Shown: positions 7,105 through 14,672, counted from the first letter of the stretch. The stretch: 15,385 bases of DNA from an uncultured Ruminococcus sp. (GCA_900551005.1 URUL01000046.1:1-15385); one strand, 5' to 3'. The notes: generated from the letters alone by a model not told the origin. Numbers and translations are program-made.

Positions 7105-8649
7105 TCAATCACCAATTAGCTGTAATCCATTAGGATTTAGCTGATATATTTTATCGCACACCTCTTCAATATACTTTCTATCGTGAGAAATGCTAATGAC
7201 AGCCCCCGGAAATTCTCGGAGCATTTTTCTTATTACCGGACCGGACAATGGTGAAAAATTTCTTGTCGGTTCATCCAGAATAAGAACATTTGCACCACTT
7301 AAGCTCATCCTCAAGAGAAGCACTTTCGCCTTTTGTCCGCCTGATAACTCCCGAATCGGATGCTCCATTTCATCTGGTGTGTATTTAAGTGAACCAAGGT
7401 ATGTTCTAATTCTTGTACGCTCTTCTTTATCTCCTGTTTTATCAAGGTAATCAACCGGTGTAACATCCAAATCCAGCAGGTCTTCATAAGTTTGAGGCAT
7501 ATATTCTGCTTTAATGTCATTCCGATTTAGGAGTTCTTCCGCTATCTTTTTTAGAAGAGTCGTTTTTCCTGCCCCGTTGGCTCCTATCATACAGATTTTT
7601 TCTGAACCTTTTATTTTTAAATGAATTCCTTCTGCTAAAATTCTTTTGCCATCCGGAGTCACAAGCTTTGAAAGTTCATATTCTATGACCGTTTTTCCTG
7701 CGGGAATGTGTGAGTTTTCATCCCCTAATTTGACAAAGATTGCTTCTTCCTGTTCCGGCATCTGAGTCATATTTTCATCTTCTTTTTCAAATCTTCGTTC
7801 CATTGCCTTAACCGTATGCATTTTGTCCTTTAAGTTTTTGGCAACAGACGGTGCTTGTCTGGTACAACTTCTTAATGCACCTTGTACACTCTGCATAACT
7901 CTTTGATATTTTTCATCGCGAATCTTTTTCTCCCTACGGTCACTCAGTGCCCGCTGTTTTTGGATTTCAAATTTATGAAGCCGTTCTTCCACATAGCGTC
8001 TATAGGGAAGCTTTGCCACGGTATATCTCGCCTTTGTTTTTCGTATAATCTGCTCGATATGTATCACCATGTTGGCAGTACGCTCTATCAGCGTTTCATC
8101 GTGTGAAATAAAAAGCACAATGTGCTTCCAGTCATTTATGATTTTTTCCAGTAATGTAAGCGTCGCAATGTCGATGTCATTGGAAGGTTCGTCCAACAAC
8201 AGCACAGAAACATCGCGAATGAAAAGCCTCATAAGTTGTGTCTTGACTTTTTCGCCTCCTGAAAGACTACCCATTGTCTGGTTACTGTAGAAAAAATCAT
8301 TTTTCATTCCAAATTTTCCCGCAATAACAGACAATTCTTTAGGCGTTTTCTCCCAGAATATTTCCTCTTCAGAAAAATATTCGTATATTGTTTTTTCCTT
8401 ATCTTCATCGAGCATCTCCTGCGGAAGATAACCAAGACGTTCGTGTCCCATTATCCTTTCCCCATCTGCTTCTATATAGTTTTCTACAAGCGACGGATTG
8501 TATATCCACTTCATTAATGTCGATTTCCCATTTCCCTCTTCTCCAATAATAACTGCCTTATCTCCATCATTTAGCACAAGGTTGAAATCATTAAGAATTA
8601 TTCTCAGGTCTTTTTTATGTGTTAAATTTAATTTTTTTATCTGCAACAT
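7105..8649 (-). CDS. ABC-F ATPase, probable antibiotic ribosomal protection protein
   Basis: About 514 residues, two ABC domains and no membrane segments, as in ABC-F proteins that bind the ribosomal E site and displace antibiotics. Domain 1: Walker A GEEGNGKST (36-44), signature SLSGGEK (128-134), Walker B LLLDEPS (150-156), SHD switch (182-184). The interdomain linker is about 190-300, rich in Arg/Lys. Domain 2: Walker A GANGAGKTT (356-364), signature ELSGGQK (434-440), Walker B LILDEPT (456-462), SHD (488-490). The second D-loop reads RNFSP instead of NHLD. Size, linker and pairing with lnu suggest lincosamide/streptogramin A/pleuromutilin protection (Vga/Lsa/CplR-like), which is inference. 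The ATG at 8649 has AGGAGA 7 nt upstream. An upstream TTG in the same frame would overlap the leader terminator and was rejected. Confidence 0.88.
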   Translation of the reverse strand: MLQIKKLNLTHKKDLRIILNDFNLVLNDGDKAVIIGEEGNGKSTLMKWIYNPSLVENYIEADGERIMGHERLGYLPQEMLDEDKEKTIYEYFSEEEIFWEKTPKELSVIAGKFGMKNDFFYSNQTMGSLSGGEKVKTQLMRLFIRDVSVLLLDEPSNDIDIATLTLLEKIINDWKHIVLFISHDETLIERTANMVIHIEQIIRKTKARYTVAKLPYRRYVEERLHKFEIQKQRALSDRREKKIRDEKYQRVMQSVQGALRSCTRQAPSVAKNLKDKMHTVKAMERRFEKEDENMTQMPEQEEAIFVKLGDENSHIPAGKTVIEYELSKLVTPDGKRILAEGIHLKIKGSEKICMIGANGAGKTTLLKKIAEELLNRNDIKAEYMPQTYEDLLDLDVTPVDYLDKTGDKEERTRIRTYLGSLKYTPDEMEHPIRELSGGQKAKVLLLRMSLSGANVLILDEPTRNFSPLSGPVIRKMLREFPGAVISISHDRKYIEEVCDKIYQLNPNGLQLIGD

Positions 8650-8698
8650 TAAAGTTTCTCCTTTTCGAAGTCTGAGCCAATTATTATTTTGAACACAC

Positions 8699-8736
8699 AA
8701 AAACGAGTCTTTTTTGCATACGCAAAAATAGACTCG
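8699..8736 (-). terminator. leader terminator (candidate attenuator) before the ABC-F gene
   Basis: On the minus strand CGAGTC...GACTCG (8736-8731 with 8709-8704) encloses an A/T stem with GC closing a small loop, directly followed by TTTTTGTGTG. It lies between a consensus promoter and the ABC-F start codon, about 50 nt before the ATG. Conditional terminators in long leaders are known for ABC-F resistance genes such as vmlR and vga types. The antiterminator was not resolved. Confidence 0.7.
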
Positions 8737-8869
8737 CTAAATAGACCCTTATTTCTTTTCCAAAAGGAAAACAAAGGAAATGCCTCTTGCGATAATCCAA
8801 CTTAAGCGTACACAAAACAAACCTATTCTCTACAGGCTCAATAACTATATGTGTCTTACTTAAATCAAA

Positions 8870-8884
8870 TTATCTATTAATCAT
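8870..8884 (-). CDS. four-codon leader peptide ORF (MINR)
   Basis: ATG ATT AAT AGA TAA on the minus strand, preceded by AAGGTGAGGAA, a good ribosome binding site at close spacing. It begins about 40 nt after the predicted transcription start and about 135 nt before the leader terminator. A short translated ORF placed this way fits ribosome-stalling control of the downstream resistance genes. It is a prediction only. Confidence 0.5.
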   Translation of the reverse strand: MINR

Positions 8885-8928
8885 TTCCTCACCTTACACA
8901 AAATGTGCCTTTCTTTCTTCTAATGGCA

Positions 8929-8957
8929 ATACTATCATACTGTATTTTTTGTGTCAA
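8929..8957 (-). promoter_or_regulatory. promoter of the ABC-F - lnu operon
   Basis: On the minus strand TTGACA (8957-8952), a 17-bp spacer, TAGTAT (8934-8929). The leader is about 270 nt long. A 7-bp inverted repeat GGAAGTG/CACTTCC (8973-8979 and 8994-9000) lies just upstream. The rest of 8650-9102 holds the leader described here and no gene. Confidence 0.8.
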
Positions 8958-9102
8958 TACATTTCACCTTATGGAAGTGCAAATTAAAATTTTCACTTCC
9001 TAATTATACATCCAACCATTACGAAATTCAATCTTTCACAACCTCTTTACAACCACAACCACAGCACTCCAGCAAACGCAGGAGCACCATACCGTAAAAC
9101 GC

Positions 9103-9480
9103 TTATGTGTAAATCAACTCCGTTCCTACAACTTCCCTCACACAAGCCTGAATATTATTCATTCTTCCAATCCATTCGTAGGGATTATCTTTCTTTAATT
9201 GTTCCGTCACATCTTGTCTGTCGGCATATTCCTTTACCAGTCGAAGAAACATATCCTCTGCTTGCTTATCGACTTCTGCAAGATAACTATGCAGCTTTCC
9301 GCTTGTCAGCAGGTTCATATATAACACTTTATAGTGTTCCTTTAAATGCCTTGCATGTCGTTTCCCCCATAAACCAATCGGCTCTATTTCTTCTTCGGCT
9401 GGTACTGTGATGTTCGGCAATAAATAATCACCCACCTGTCTATAAGTTCCGCCCATTTCTTCAAAAATTGTCTTTGTCAT
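9103..9480 (-). CDS. tnpV: TnpV-family transposon-encoded protein
   Basis: A 125-residue protein matching the TnpV family named from the clostridial Tn4451 group. Features include the N-terminal FEEMGGTYRQVGDYLLPN (residues 5-22), the central GLWGKRHARHLKEHYKVLY (about 37-55) and a C-terminal NNIQACVREVVGTELIY. No catalytic motif is known and the function is unknown. It follows the relaxase gene by 26 bp with an AGGAGG ribosome binding site and is the last gene of the mobility module before the cargo. Confidence 0.8.
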   Translation of the reverse strand: MTKTIFEEMGGTYRQVGDYLLPNITVPAEEEIEPIGLWGKRHARHLKEHYKVLYMNLLTSGKLHSYLAEVDKQAEDMFLRLVKEYADRQDVTEQLKKDNPYEWIGRMNNIQACVREVVGTELIYT

Positions 9481-9506
9481 TTTCCTTTTCCTCCTGTGAT
9501 TTTTGT

Positions 9507-10667
9507 CTATCGTGATCGTGTATTATCACGCTTGCGACCTTTAACTGTTCTTGCCTGCTCCAACAAATCATCTATCTGTTTGCGACCAAAAACCTTACGG
9601 AGCAGGCTGTAATCTTTATTTTCTGCTTTTAGGATTTTGTTTTCTTCGGTCAATCTTTCATTGACTTTCTCCAAACGCTGATTGGTGCGGTATAACTGTG
9701 CATTCGCTGTATTCAGCCTATGATAGTTGTCCCACCCCTCAAAGCAGCGGGCAAGCACCGTTTTGACAAGTTGCTTCAATTTCCTTACAACCGGCTCTGC
9801 CATTTTGGTTTTATATGCCTTTGCAGTCATAAATTTCTCTGGTTCTGGCAACTGATATTTCGGTGCAGTATCAAGCTCTATTTCAAGATTTGACAGCTCG
9901 TCTTTTGCCTTATCATAGTTCAATACTCGTTCCGACAACACATCAAATTCAATCTGTTTCTGCTCGATTTTCGCACCTAATGCCGCCACTTCTTTTTCTC
10001 TTTCCTGCTTTTTATAATCCAAAACAGAAAGATGTTTTTCGTGTGTGCCTAAATGTTCCCACTCAATCCCATAACGTTCCATCACCGCCGCAAGCTGTTC
10101 TTTTTCGGACTGTATCCATTGCGACCACTCCGTATCGCCACGACTGCCGCCCTTAAAACCTTGCGTTGCAAGAGCCTGCTTTAGTGACACTCTTGTATCA
10201 AGTCCACGCTTGCTGCCTGTGGTAAAAGGTACAAAATCTATGTGCAGATGTGGTGTAGCTTCATCCATATGCAGATGAGCCGAGAACACCCGAAGCTGTG
10301 GATTTCGCTCCTGAAAACCCTGATAGTATTCATCTAAAATCTGCTTTGCCAGTTCTCCGTTTTCCGTATCGGCGTTCATATTTCCCTTACCGCCCACCTG
10401 TAAAATGATTTCGTGGAACGGTTTTTCCTGCTTGGAACTTCGGATTTTTTCATAATAATCTTTTATCTTTCGGTCTGACCTTATCTGCTTGGCATTGTAT
10501 CTTTCCAATGCTTCATCAAACAATTCGTGATAAACTGTCTTTATATTTTCATTGCAGTAGTCGATATTGAGATGAGTACGAGTTCCGTCTACATTTTCTG
10601 CTCGGAACTTTCGGCTATTGTGATTGACCGAGCCTTTACCGACCATTGCACTTATCGTTCTCTGCAT
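9507..10667 (-). CDS. MobV-family relaxase (Mob/Pre)
   Basis: About 386 residues. The relaxase nicks the transfer origin and leads the strand into the recipient. Family motifs are visible: HNSR (residues 16-19) near the N-terminus and the metal-binding motif HLHMDEATPHLHID (131-144), the hallmark of MobV. The C-terminal half (about 215-380) is charged and probably coiled-coil (RLEKVNERLTEENKILKAE). A start at 10682 is possible, but the ATG at 10667 has GGGAG 7 nt upstream and gives the usual MQRTISAMVGKGS N-terminus. Upstream is a hairpin-rich 276-bp region likely to hold oriT. MobV relaxases usually depend on a helper's mating channel. Confidence 0.92.
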   Translation of the reverse strand: MQRTISAMVGKGSVNHNSRKFRAENVDGTRTHLNIDYCNENIKTVYHELFDEALERYNAKQIRSDRKIKDYYEKIRSSKQEKPFHEIILQVGGKGNMNADTENGELAKQILDEYYQGFQERNPQLRVFSAHLHMDEATPHLHIDFVPFTTGSKRGLDTRVSLKQALATQGFKGGSRGDTEWSQWIQSEKEQLAAVMERYGIEWEHLGTHEKHLSVLDYKKQEREKEVAALGAKIEQKQIEFDVLSERVLNYDKAKDELSNLEIELDTAPKYQLPEPEKFMTAKAYKTKMAEPVVRKLKQLVKTVLARCFEGWDNYHRLNTANAQLYRTNQRLEKVNERLTEENKILKAENKDYSLLRKVFGRKQIDDLLEQARTVKGRKRDNTRSR

Positions 10668-10709
10668 TTTTTCATCTCCCATCTGTAAATTTCAACCATT
10701 CTCGGTTTT

Positions 10710-10783
10710 GTTACTTTTGCCAAAAGTAACGCAAAAGCACTTTTGACGGGTACACCCATCAAAAATGCGACCTGCAGGCAGGT
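10710..10783 (-). repeat. cluster of three stem-loops upstream of the relaxase gene
   Basis: GTTACTTTT/AAAAGTAAC (10710-10718, 10722-10730, 3-nt loop); TTTTGACGGGT/ACCCATCAAAA (10741-10751, 10754-10764), which pairs fully only in the leftward RNA by using a G-U; and ACCTGC/GCAGGT (10770-10775, 10778-10783). These lie in the leftward transcript between the ATPase and relaxase genes and may belong to oriT or a leader. Confidence 0.55.
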
Positions 10784-10862
10784 TTTGCGTTCTCCGAAGG
10801 CTCTCCGAGGGGCAGGAGCAGCTTTTTGAAAAAAGCCACCTGCACCCTGCAAAAACTTTATC

Positions 10863-10939
10863 CGGTGTCAAAGTGTGACGATGGTGACAATGTTTTTCAC
10901 AGCGTACTGCTCTCAAAAACATTGACACCTTTGACACCG
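10863..10939. repeat. large nested inverted repeat, candidate oriT
   Basis: The outer arms CGGTGTCAAAG (10863-10873) and CTTTGACACCG (10929-10939) are perfect. The inner arms 10883-10897 and 10915-10929 pair at 14 of 15 positions. The loop is 17 nt and one side has a 9-nt bulge. It starts 5 bp beyond the ATPase stop codon and lies upstream of the relaxase gene, the usual place for a MobV oriT. A role as an origin for the AAA ATPase or as a terminator is possible. The nick site was not identified. Confidence 0.55.
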
Positions 10940-10943
10940 TTTG

Positions 10944-12104
10944 TCACGCCGTCTGCTCGGTTTCTTTCCAAAGTGAAACCTTTCTTCCGTCGTGTGTGCG
11001 GCTGTTCTGATAACGGATACCGTAATCACGAAACAGCCTGCTTGCGTTGATACTGAGCCTTAAAGAAAGTACATTCGGCTTTATATCCACCGCAAGCCTT
11101 TCGCAAAGTTCCGAAGCAGTTCCTTCCCATCTGTCACTTTCCGAAAAGAGCGTATCCGCTATCTTCTCAAGCAGAGGTTCGGGCGGTTCTTTCCACATCT
11201 CCGTTTCCGATTTTGCAAAGTTCCACACCAATCGCTCGCTGTCCCTTACAAGATGGATTTTCATATCCTGCTGGTCTCTGCCAGCAACATCAAGTGTGGC
11301 ATTGTTGGAAGTACGCTTGTCCTTACTGAGAACAAATGCACCGTCTGCCGCACCCATCAGACCATTCGTGCCTGAAATCATATCGAATATATCTTCCGAT
11401 TTTTGTTTGCGTGTATGATGAACAATAAGCATTGAAACCTTGTAACTGTCTGCCAACGCTTTCAGCCTTGCCACAACATCATAATCACTTGCGTAGCTGT
11501 AATCTGCTCCGCCTGCTTCACGCACACGCTTTAAGGTGTCTATGATAATCAAGCCTGTGTCTGGGTGTTCCCTCATAAACCCTCTTATCTGTTCTTCCAG
11601 TCCACCGTTGACTGTTTTACATTCCGTTGCGAAATACAGCTTGCCTGTTTCCTTTGCTCCGAACATCTGAAACAATCGCTTCTGCAATCGTGGGTAATCA
11701 TCTTCAAGAGCGAAGTAAAGTACCGTTGCCTTACGCACCTTATACTCCCAAAGCGGTGTTCCTGTGCTGATATGGTAGGCAAGCTGTGCCATCATAAAGC
11801 TTTTTCCCACTTTCGGGGAACCTACGAAAAGGTAAGTCCCCCTTTGGAGCAGACCGTCTATGAGTGGTGTCTGTACCTCAAACACCGTATCATACAGCGT
11901 TGTCATTGATACTGTTTTCAGATAGGACGGGTCTAACTGTCTTAGTATTTCCCTCTGCATTTCTTCAAAAGTTTGCTCATACCCCTTGAAATCCATATTC
12001 TGATTGACTATACTATTGTCAGTACATTTGGAAAGTGACTGTTCCGCATCTGTTGCCGCAGATACATTTGGAATAGTCATTTCTTTTTTATTCTCCATTC
12101 GCAT
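10944..12104 (-). CDS. RecA/RepA-like AAA ATPase (AAA_25 type)
   Basis: A 386-residue ATPase resembling RepA-type hexameric helicases. Walker A is GSPKVGKS (residues 95-102), the acidic FALEDD (131-136) follows, Walker B is LIIID (185-189), and LIVHHTRK comes next as in RepA/DnaB-like motor cores. A C-terminal winged-helix-like part covers about 305-380. In mobilizable elements such proteins may help replicate or unwind the excised circle, which is inference here. The first ATG (12104) lies very close to the AGGAG. A second ATG at 12098 is spaced better and may be the true start. It overlaps the end of the mobC-like gene by 17 nt, indicating coupled translation. Confidence 0.85.
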   Translation of the reverse strand: MRMENKKEMTIPNVSAATDAEQSLSKCTDNSIVNQNMDFKGYEQTFEEMQREILRQLDPSYLKTVSMTTLYDTVFEVQTPLIDGLLQRGTYLFVGSPKVGKSFMMAQLAYHISTGTPLWEYKVRKATVLYFALEDDYPRLQKRLFQMFGAKETGKLYFATECKTVNGGLEEQIRGFMREHPDTGLIIIDTLKRVREAGGADYSYASDYDVVARLKALADSYKVSMLIVHHTRKQKSEDIFDMISGTNGLMGAADGAFVLSKDKRTSNNATLDVAGRDQQDMKIHLVRDSERLVWNFAKSETEMWKEPPEPLLEKIADTLFSESDRWEGTASELCERLAVDIKPNVLSLRLSINASRLFRDYGIRYQNSRTHDGRKVSLWKETEQTA

Positions 12105-12423
12105 CCTCTCCTTTCAAACCGCCGAGAATAATGGAAATCAGTTCTATTACACTCAGCAGTTCATCATCCACACCTTTTCCTGCTTCAATCCTTTTCAGTT
12201 CCGCAAGGACTGTGGCAAATTCCGTTTTCAACGCCTTATACACTCTCGGATTGCCCTGTACCACCACATCCTGATTTAAGCAACGGCGGTAACAATACTC
12301 CTGTTTTGGCAATCCTGATAGAGCTACAGCTCTGTTAATGAGTTCGTTTTCTTCGGGCGATACTCGAAACCCTACTGTGATATTCCTCCAACGATTTTTG
12401 TTATCTCTGTTCTTAGCTGACAT
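12088..12423 (-). CDS. MobC-like relaxosome accessory / ribbon-helix-helix protein
   Basis: About 111 residues. The segment ITVGFRVSPEENELINRA (about 15-32) resembles the ribbon-helix-helix start of MobC-type plasmid mobilization proteins, which bind oriT and help the relaxase melt DNA. I chose ATG 12423 because AAAGGAG lies upstream at normal spacing. It overlaps the integrase stop by 11 nt and the ATPase start by 17 nt, so int, this gene and the ATPase form one tightly coupled unit. Family assignment is by pattern and position. Confidence 0.7.
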   Translation of the reverse strand: MSAKNRDNKNRWRNITVGFRVSPEENELINRAVALSGLPKQEYCYRRCLNQDVVVQGNPRVYKALKTEFATVLAELKRIEAGKGVDDELLSVIELISIILGGLKGEDANGE

Positions 12424-13504
12424 TTTCAAAATCTCCTTTCCCTAAATCATCTAATTTTTCTGCCATCTCAATCTGCTTTGACGGAAAGAGGTGTGCGTAC
12501 TGATAAGTAATATCAATACTTTCGTGACCAACTCGGTCAGCAATCGCCACCGCAGAAAAGCCCATATCAATCAAGAGTGAAATGTGGCTGTGACGGAGAT
12601 CGTGAATGCGGATACGCTTCACGCCTGCCGCCTTTGCCCCTCTGTCCATCTCGTGATGAAGATAGCTTTTCGTCACCGTAAAGATACGGTCTTTCTTCTT
12701 CAATCCGTAAAGCATACCGAGATATTCTTTCATTTCCTCACACAGAAACTTCGGCATTTTAATCGTGCGGTTGCTCTTTTTCGTTTTCGGAGAAGTAATC
12801 ACATCCTGCCCTTTCAAACGCTGATAGGATTTATTGATTGTGACTGTTTCCTTATCAAAGTTGAAATCTGCCGGAGTCAAAGCTAACAGCTCGCCCTCTC
12901 GGATACCGCACCAGTAAAGCATTTCAAACGCATAAAAGGAAACAGGCTTGTCCATCATCTCAAAAGAGAATTTCTTGTATTCTTCCTTTGTCCAGAACAG
13001 CATTTCCTTGTGTTCCTCACGTCCCATATTTCCCACCTTTGCCGCAGGATTGGAACGCAGTTCATAGTAGCGGACAGCGTGATTGAAAATGGCGGACAAC
13101 TGATTGTGCAGCGTTTTCAGATACGTCTGTGAATAAGGCTTTTTCTTCTCATCACGATAGGCAAGCATTTCATTCTGCCAAGTAATAATCTCCTTTGTGG
13201 AAATCTCGCTGATTTTCAGTTTCCCGAAATACGGAAGTATCTTTGTGCGTATGATATGCTCTTTGGTAAGCCACGTGTTTTCCTTCAAACGGTTCTTCAC
13301 ATCATTGATATAAAGCTCCGTAAAGGCTTCAAAACTCATATCAAGGTCTGAAGAAGTCTGCAATTTGAACATTCTTTCCCATTCCTGTGCTTCTCGTTTG
13401 GTAGCAAAGCCACGCTTGCATTTCTGCTTGCGTTCCCCTTTCCAGTTCACATACCTTGCCATCACATACCAAGTACCGTTATCTTCATTCTTAAATACCG
13501 GCAT
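12413..13504 (-). CDS. int: tyrosine recombinase/integrase (Tn916 Int type)
   Basis: A 363-residue integrase that would insert and excise the element. An N-terminal arm-binding domain (residues 1-50) is followed by a core-binding helical domain (about 55-150) and the catalytic domain. Catalytic residues visible are R202 in GIREGEL, a Lys in SPKTKKSNR (238-246), H301-xx-R304 in HDLRHSH, H327 in VGHESI and the nucleophile Y336 in TYQYAHLF, so all appear intact. The ATG directly follows the xis stop codon, with GGGGG about 8 nt upstream. The arm-binding domain is the natural partner of the GTTATC repeats at the ends. Confidence 0.94.
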   Translation of the reverse strand: MPVFKNEDNGTWYVMARYVNWKGERKQKCKRGFATKREAQEWERMFKLQTSSDLDMSFEAFTELYINDVKNRLKENTWLTKEHIIRTKILPYFGKLKISEISTKEIITWQNEMLAYRDEKKKPYSQTYLKTLHNQLSAIFNHAVRYYELRSNPAAKVGNMGREEHKEMLFWTKEEYKKFSFEMMDKPVSFYAFEMLYWCGIREGELLALTPADFNFDKETVTINKSYQRLKGQDVITSPKTKKSNRTIKMPKFLCEEMKEYLGMLYGLKKKDRIFTVTKSYLHHEMDRGAKAAGVKRIRIHDLRHSHISLLIDMGFSAVAIADRVGHESIDITYQYAHLFPSKQIEMAEKLDDLGKGDFENVS

Positions 13505-13693
13505 TTACATTTCCCCCTTTCCTGCTCCGTAGAGCCTTTCGTAAAAATACTGGCGATTTACACGCCCTGCAATCGTAATAAAGCCCTTTGCTTTCAATTC
13601 CTCATTTAATTGTCTGATGAGTTTATATGCATAAGGTTTTGATACGTTTAGTTCCTGAGCCACATCTTCGGCTCGGATAAATCTGTTTTCCAT
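13505..13693 (-). CDS. excisionase-like small DNA-binding protein
   Basis: A 62-residue protein with a MerR/excisionase-like helix-turn-helix (FIRAEDVAQELNVSKPYAYKLIRQLNEEL, about residues 5-33). It sits immediately upstream of int with no spacing, the usual place of a recombination directionality factor. Lysine- and arginine-rich AAGGAAG/AAAGG Shine-Dalgarno-like sequence precedes the ATG. It could also act as a regulator. Confidence 0.8.
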   Translation of the reverse strand: MENRFIRAEDVAQELNVSKPYAYKLIRQLNEELKAKGFITIAGRVNRQYFYERLYGAGKGEM

Positions 13694-13979
13694 ATCCTTT
13701 TTCTTCCTTTCTTAAAATAATTTTTTGCTTGCCGCTTTCTCCGTGTTAAAGTTCCAACAGGCACTCCTGCTTGTCGGCAGGCGCTGTGCTGTCCCAATGC
13801 ACCGCAGTACATCAGGCGCTCGCTCGTATAGGGGTTCCCGAAAAGTCGGAGACTTTTGGGGAAGAGGAGGAGCAGTGCAGCGAATGAGCTTTTGTGCTTG
13901 CACACAAGCGAACGATACGGAACTTGCTCCGACGAGGTCTTGGCGGTTTGGCTTTTCGGACGGTCATTCAGTTGTCGCA
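13694..13979 (-). other. long GC-rich leader between the xis promoter and xis
   Basis: About 290 bp without an established gene, GC-richer than the surrounding element. It would be transcribed from the leftward promoter at 14008-14036. It contains a near-perfect 11-bp stem around the CCCGAAAAGTC / GACTTTTGGGG arms (about 13827-13852). A 110-codon reading frame (13648-13980) crosses it and overlaps the start of xis, but it lacks a ribosome binding site, so coding is doubtful. Confidence 0.45.
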
Positions 13980-14107
13980 TTAAGCATATTTGTTTAATTC
14001 GTAATTTATTTTACTAAACATATTTGCTATTGTCAAGTGGTTGCAAAGAAAATATTAAACATTTTTGTTTCGGTTTTTCTTGACTTCCACTAAACATTTC
14101 TGCTATA
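13980..14107. promoter_or_regulatory. four operator-like repeats in the divergent control region
   Basis: TTAAGCATATTTGTTTAA (13980-13997), CTAAACATATTTGCTATT (14014-14031), TTAAACATTTTTGTTTCG (14055-14072) and CTAAACATTTCTGCTATA (14090-14107). The consensus TAAACATwTyTGyTwa is a partial palindrome. Copies 2 and 4 lie in the spacers between the -35 and -10 boxes of the leftward and rightward promoters. They are probable binding sites of the XRE protein encoded next to them. Confidence 0.75.
14008..14036 (-). promoter_or_regulatory. leftward promoter of the xis-int module
   Basis: On the minus strand TTGACA (14036-14031), a 17-bp spacer, TAAAAT (14013-14008). The spacer is almost exactly operator repeat 2. 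Confidence 0.75.
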
Positions 14108-14109
14108 CT
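14080..14109 (+). promoter_or_regulatory. rightward promoter of the XRE regulator gene
   Basis: TTGACT (14080-14085), an 18-bp spacer, TATACT (14104-14109). Operator repeat 4 covers the spacer and the start of the -10 box, which suggests autoregulation. Confidence 0.75.
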
Positions 14110-14141
14110 TATTTCACTAAATATAAAAGGAGCGTATCATT

Positions 14142-14672
14142 ATGGCTATCAGCGAAAGAATACATTTTTTCAGACTAATGCGTGGTATGACACAAAAGTA
14201 TCTCGGTACAGCAATCGGTTTTCCAGAAAAGAGTGCTGATGTGCGTTTGGCACAGTACGAAACTGGTACACGCAAACCGAAAGCAGACCTTACAAATGCA
14301 TTGGCACAGGTGCTTGATGTTTCTCCACAGGCTCTTGATGTTCCTGACATAGACAGCTATATCGGTCTTATGCACACTCTGTTTACCCTTGAAGATATTT
14401 ACGGTCTTACTGTCAGTGAAGCAGACGGAGAGGTATGCTTAAAGGTCAACAAGGACAAAGGCAGAGAAGCATATGAACTCCTCAAAATGCTGTATGCTTG
14501 GAAAGAACAGGCAGACAAGCTATCTTCCGAAGAAATCAACAGAGAAGAATACGATAACTGGCGTTACCATTATCCAGAGTTCGACACCACACAGCGTTGG
14601 GCAAAAGTTCCATCACAGGAATTAAGTGACGCTCTCGTGGAAGCATTCAAAGACCACTTGAAAGATAAATAA
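14142..14672 (+). CDS. XRE-family helix-turn-helix repressor
   Basis: A 176-residue regulator. The N-terminal 65 residues form an HTH_3-like DNA-binding domain (RIHFFRLMRGMTQKYLGTAIG, then RLAQYETGTRKPKADLTNALAQVLDVSPQAL). The rest is acidic and helical with no known motif. GGAG lies about 9 nt before the ATG. It is divergent from xis-int across a region with four operator-like repeats and is likely the maintenance repressor that controls excision. It is followed by a strong terminator. Confidence 0.88.
   Translation: MAISERIHFFRLMRGMTQKYLGTAIGFPEKSADVRLAQYETGTRKPKADLTNALAQVLDVSPQALDVPDIDSYIGLMHTLFTLEDIYGLTVSEADGEVCLKVNKDKGREAYELLKMLYAWKEQADKLSSEEINREEYDNWRYHYPEFDTTQRWAKVPSQELSDALVEAFKDHLKDK

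Noticed and set aside
8650..8700. N-terminal extension of the ABC-F protein to a TTG at 8700
   Set aside because: The extension runs into the leader terminator and has no ribosome binding site, while the ATG at 8649 has AGGAGA at correct spacing and matches the family N-terminus.
9061..9102. Imperfect hairpin downstream of tnpV as a terminator
   Set aside because: The pairing needs two G-U pairs and no T run follows in the leftward direction.
10692..10937. Leftward frames of 66-81 codons between the relaxase and the ATPase genes
   Set aside because: The region consists of stem-loops and a large inverted repeat. The frames lack ribosome binding sites and recognisable protein features.
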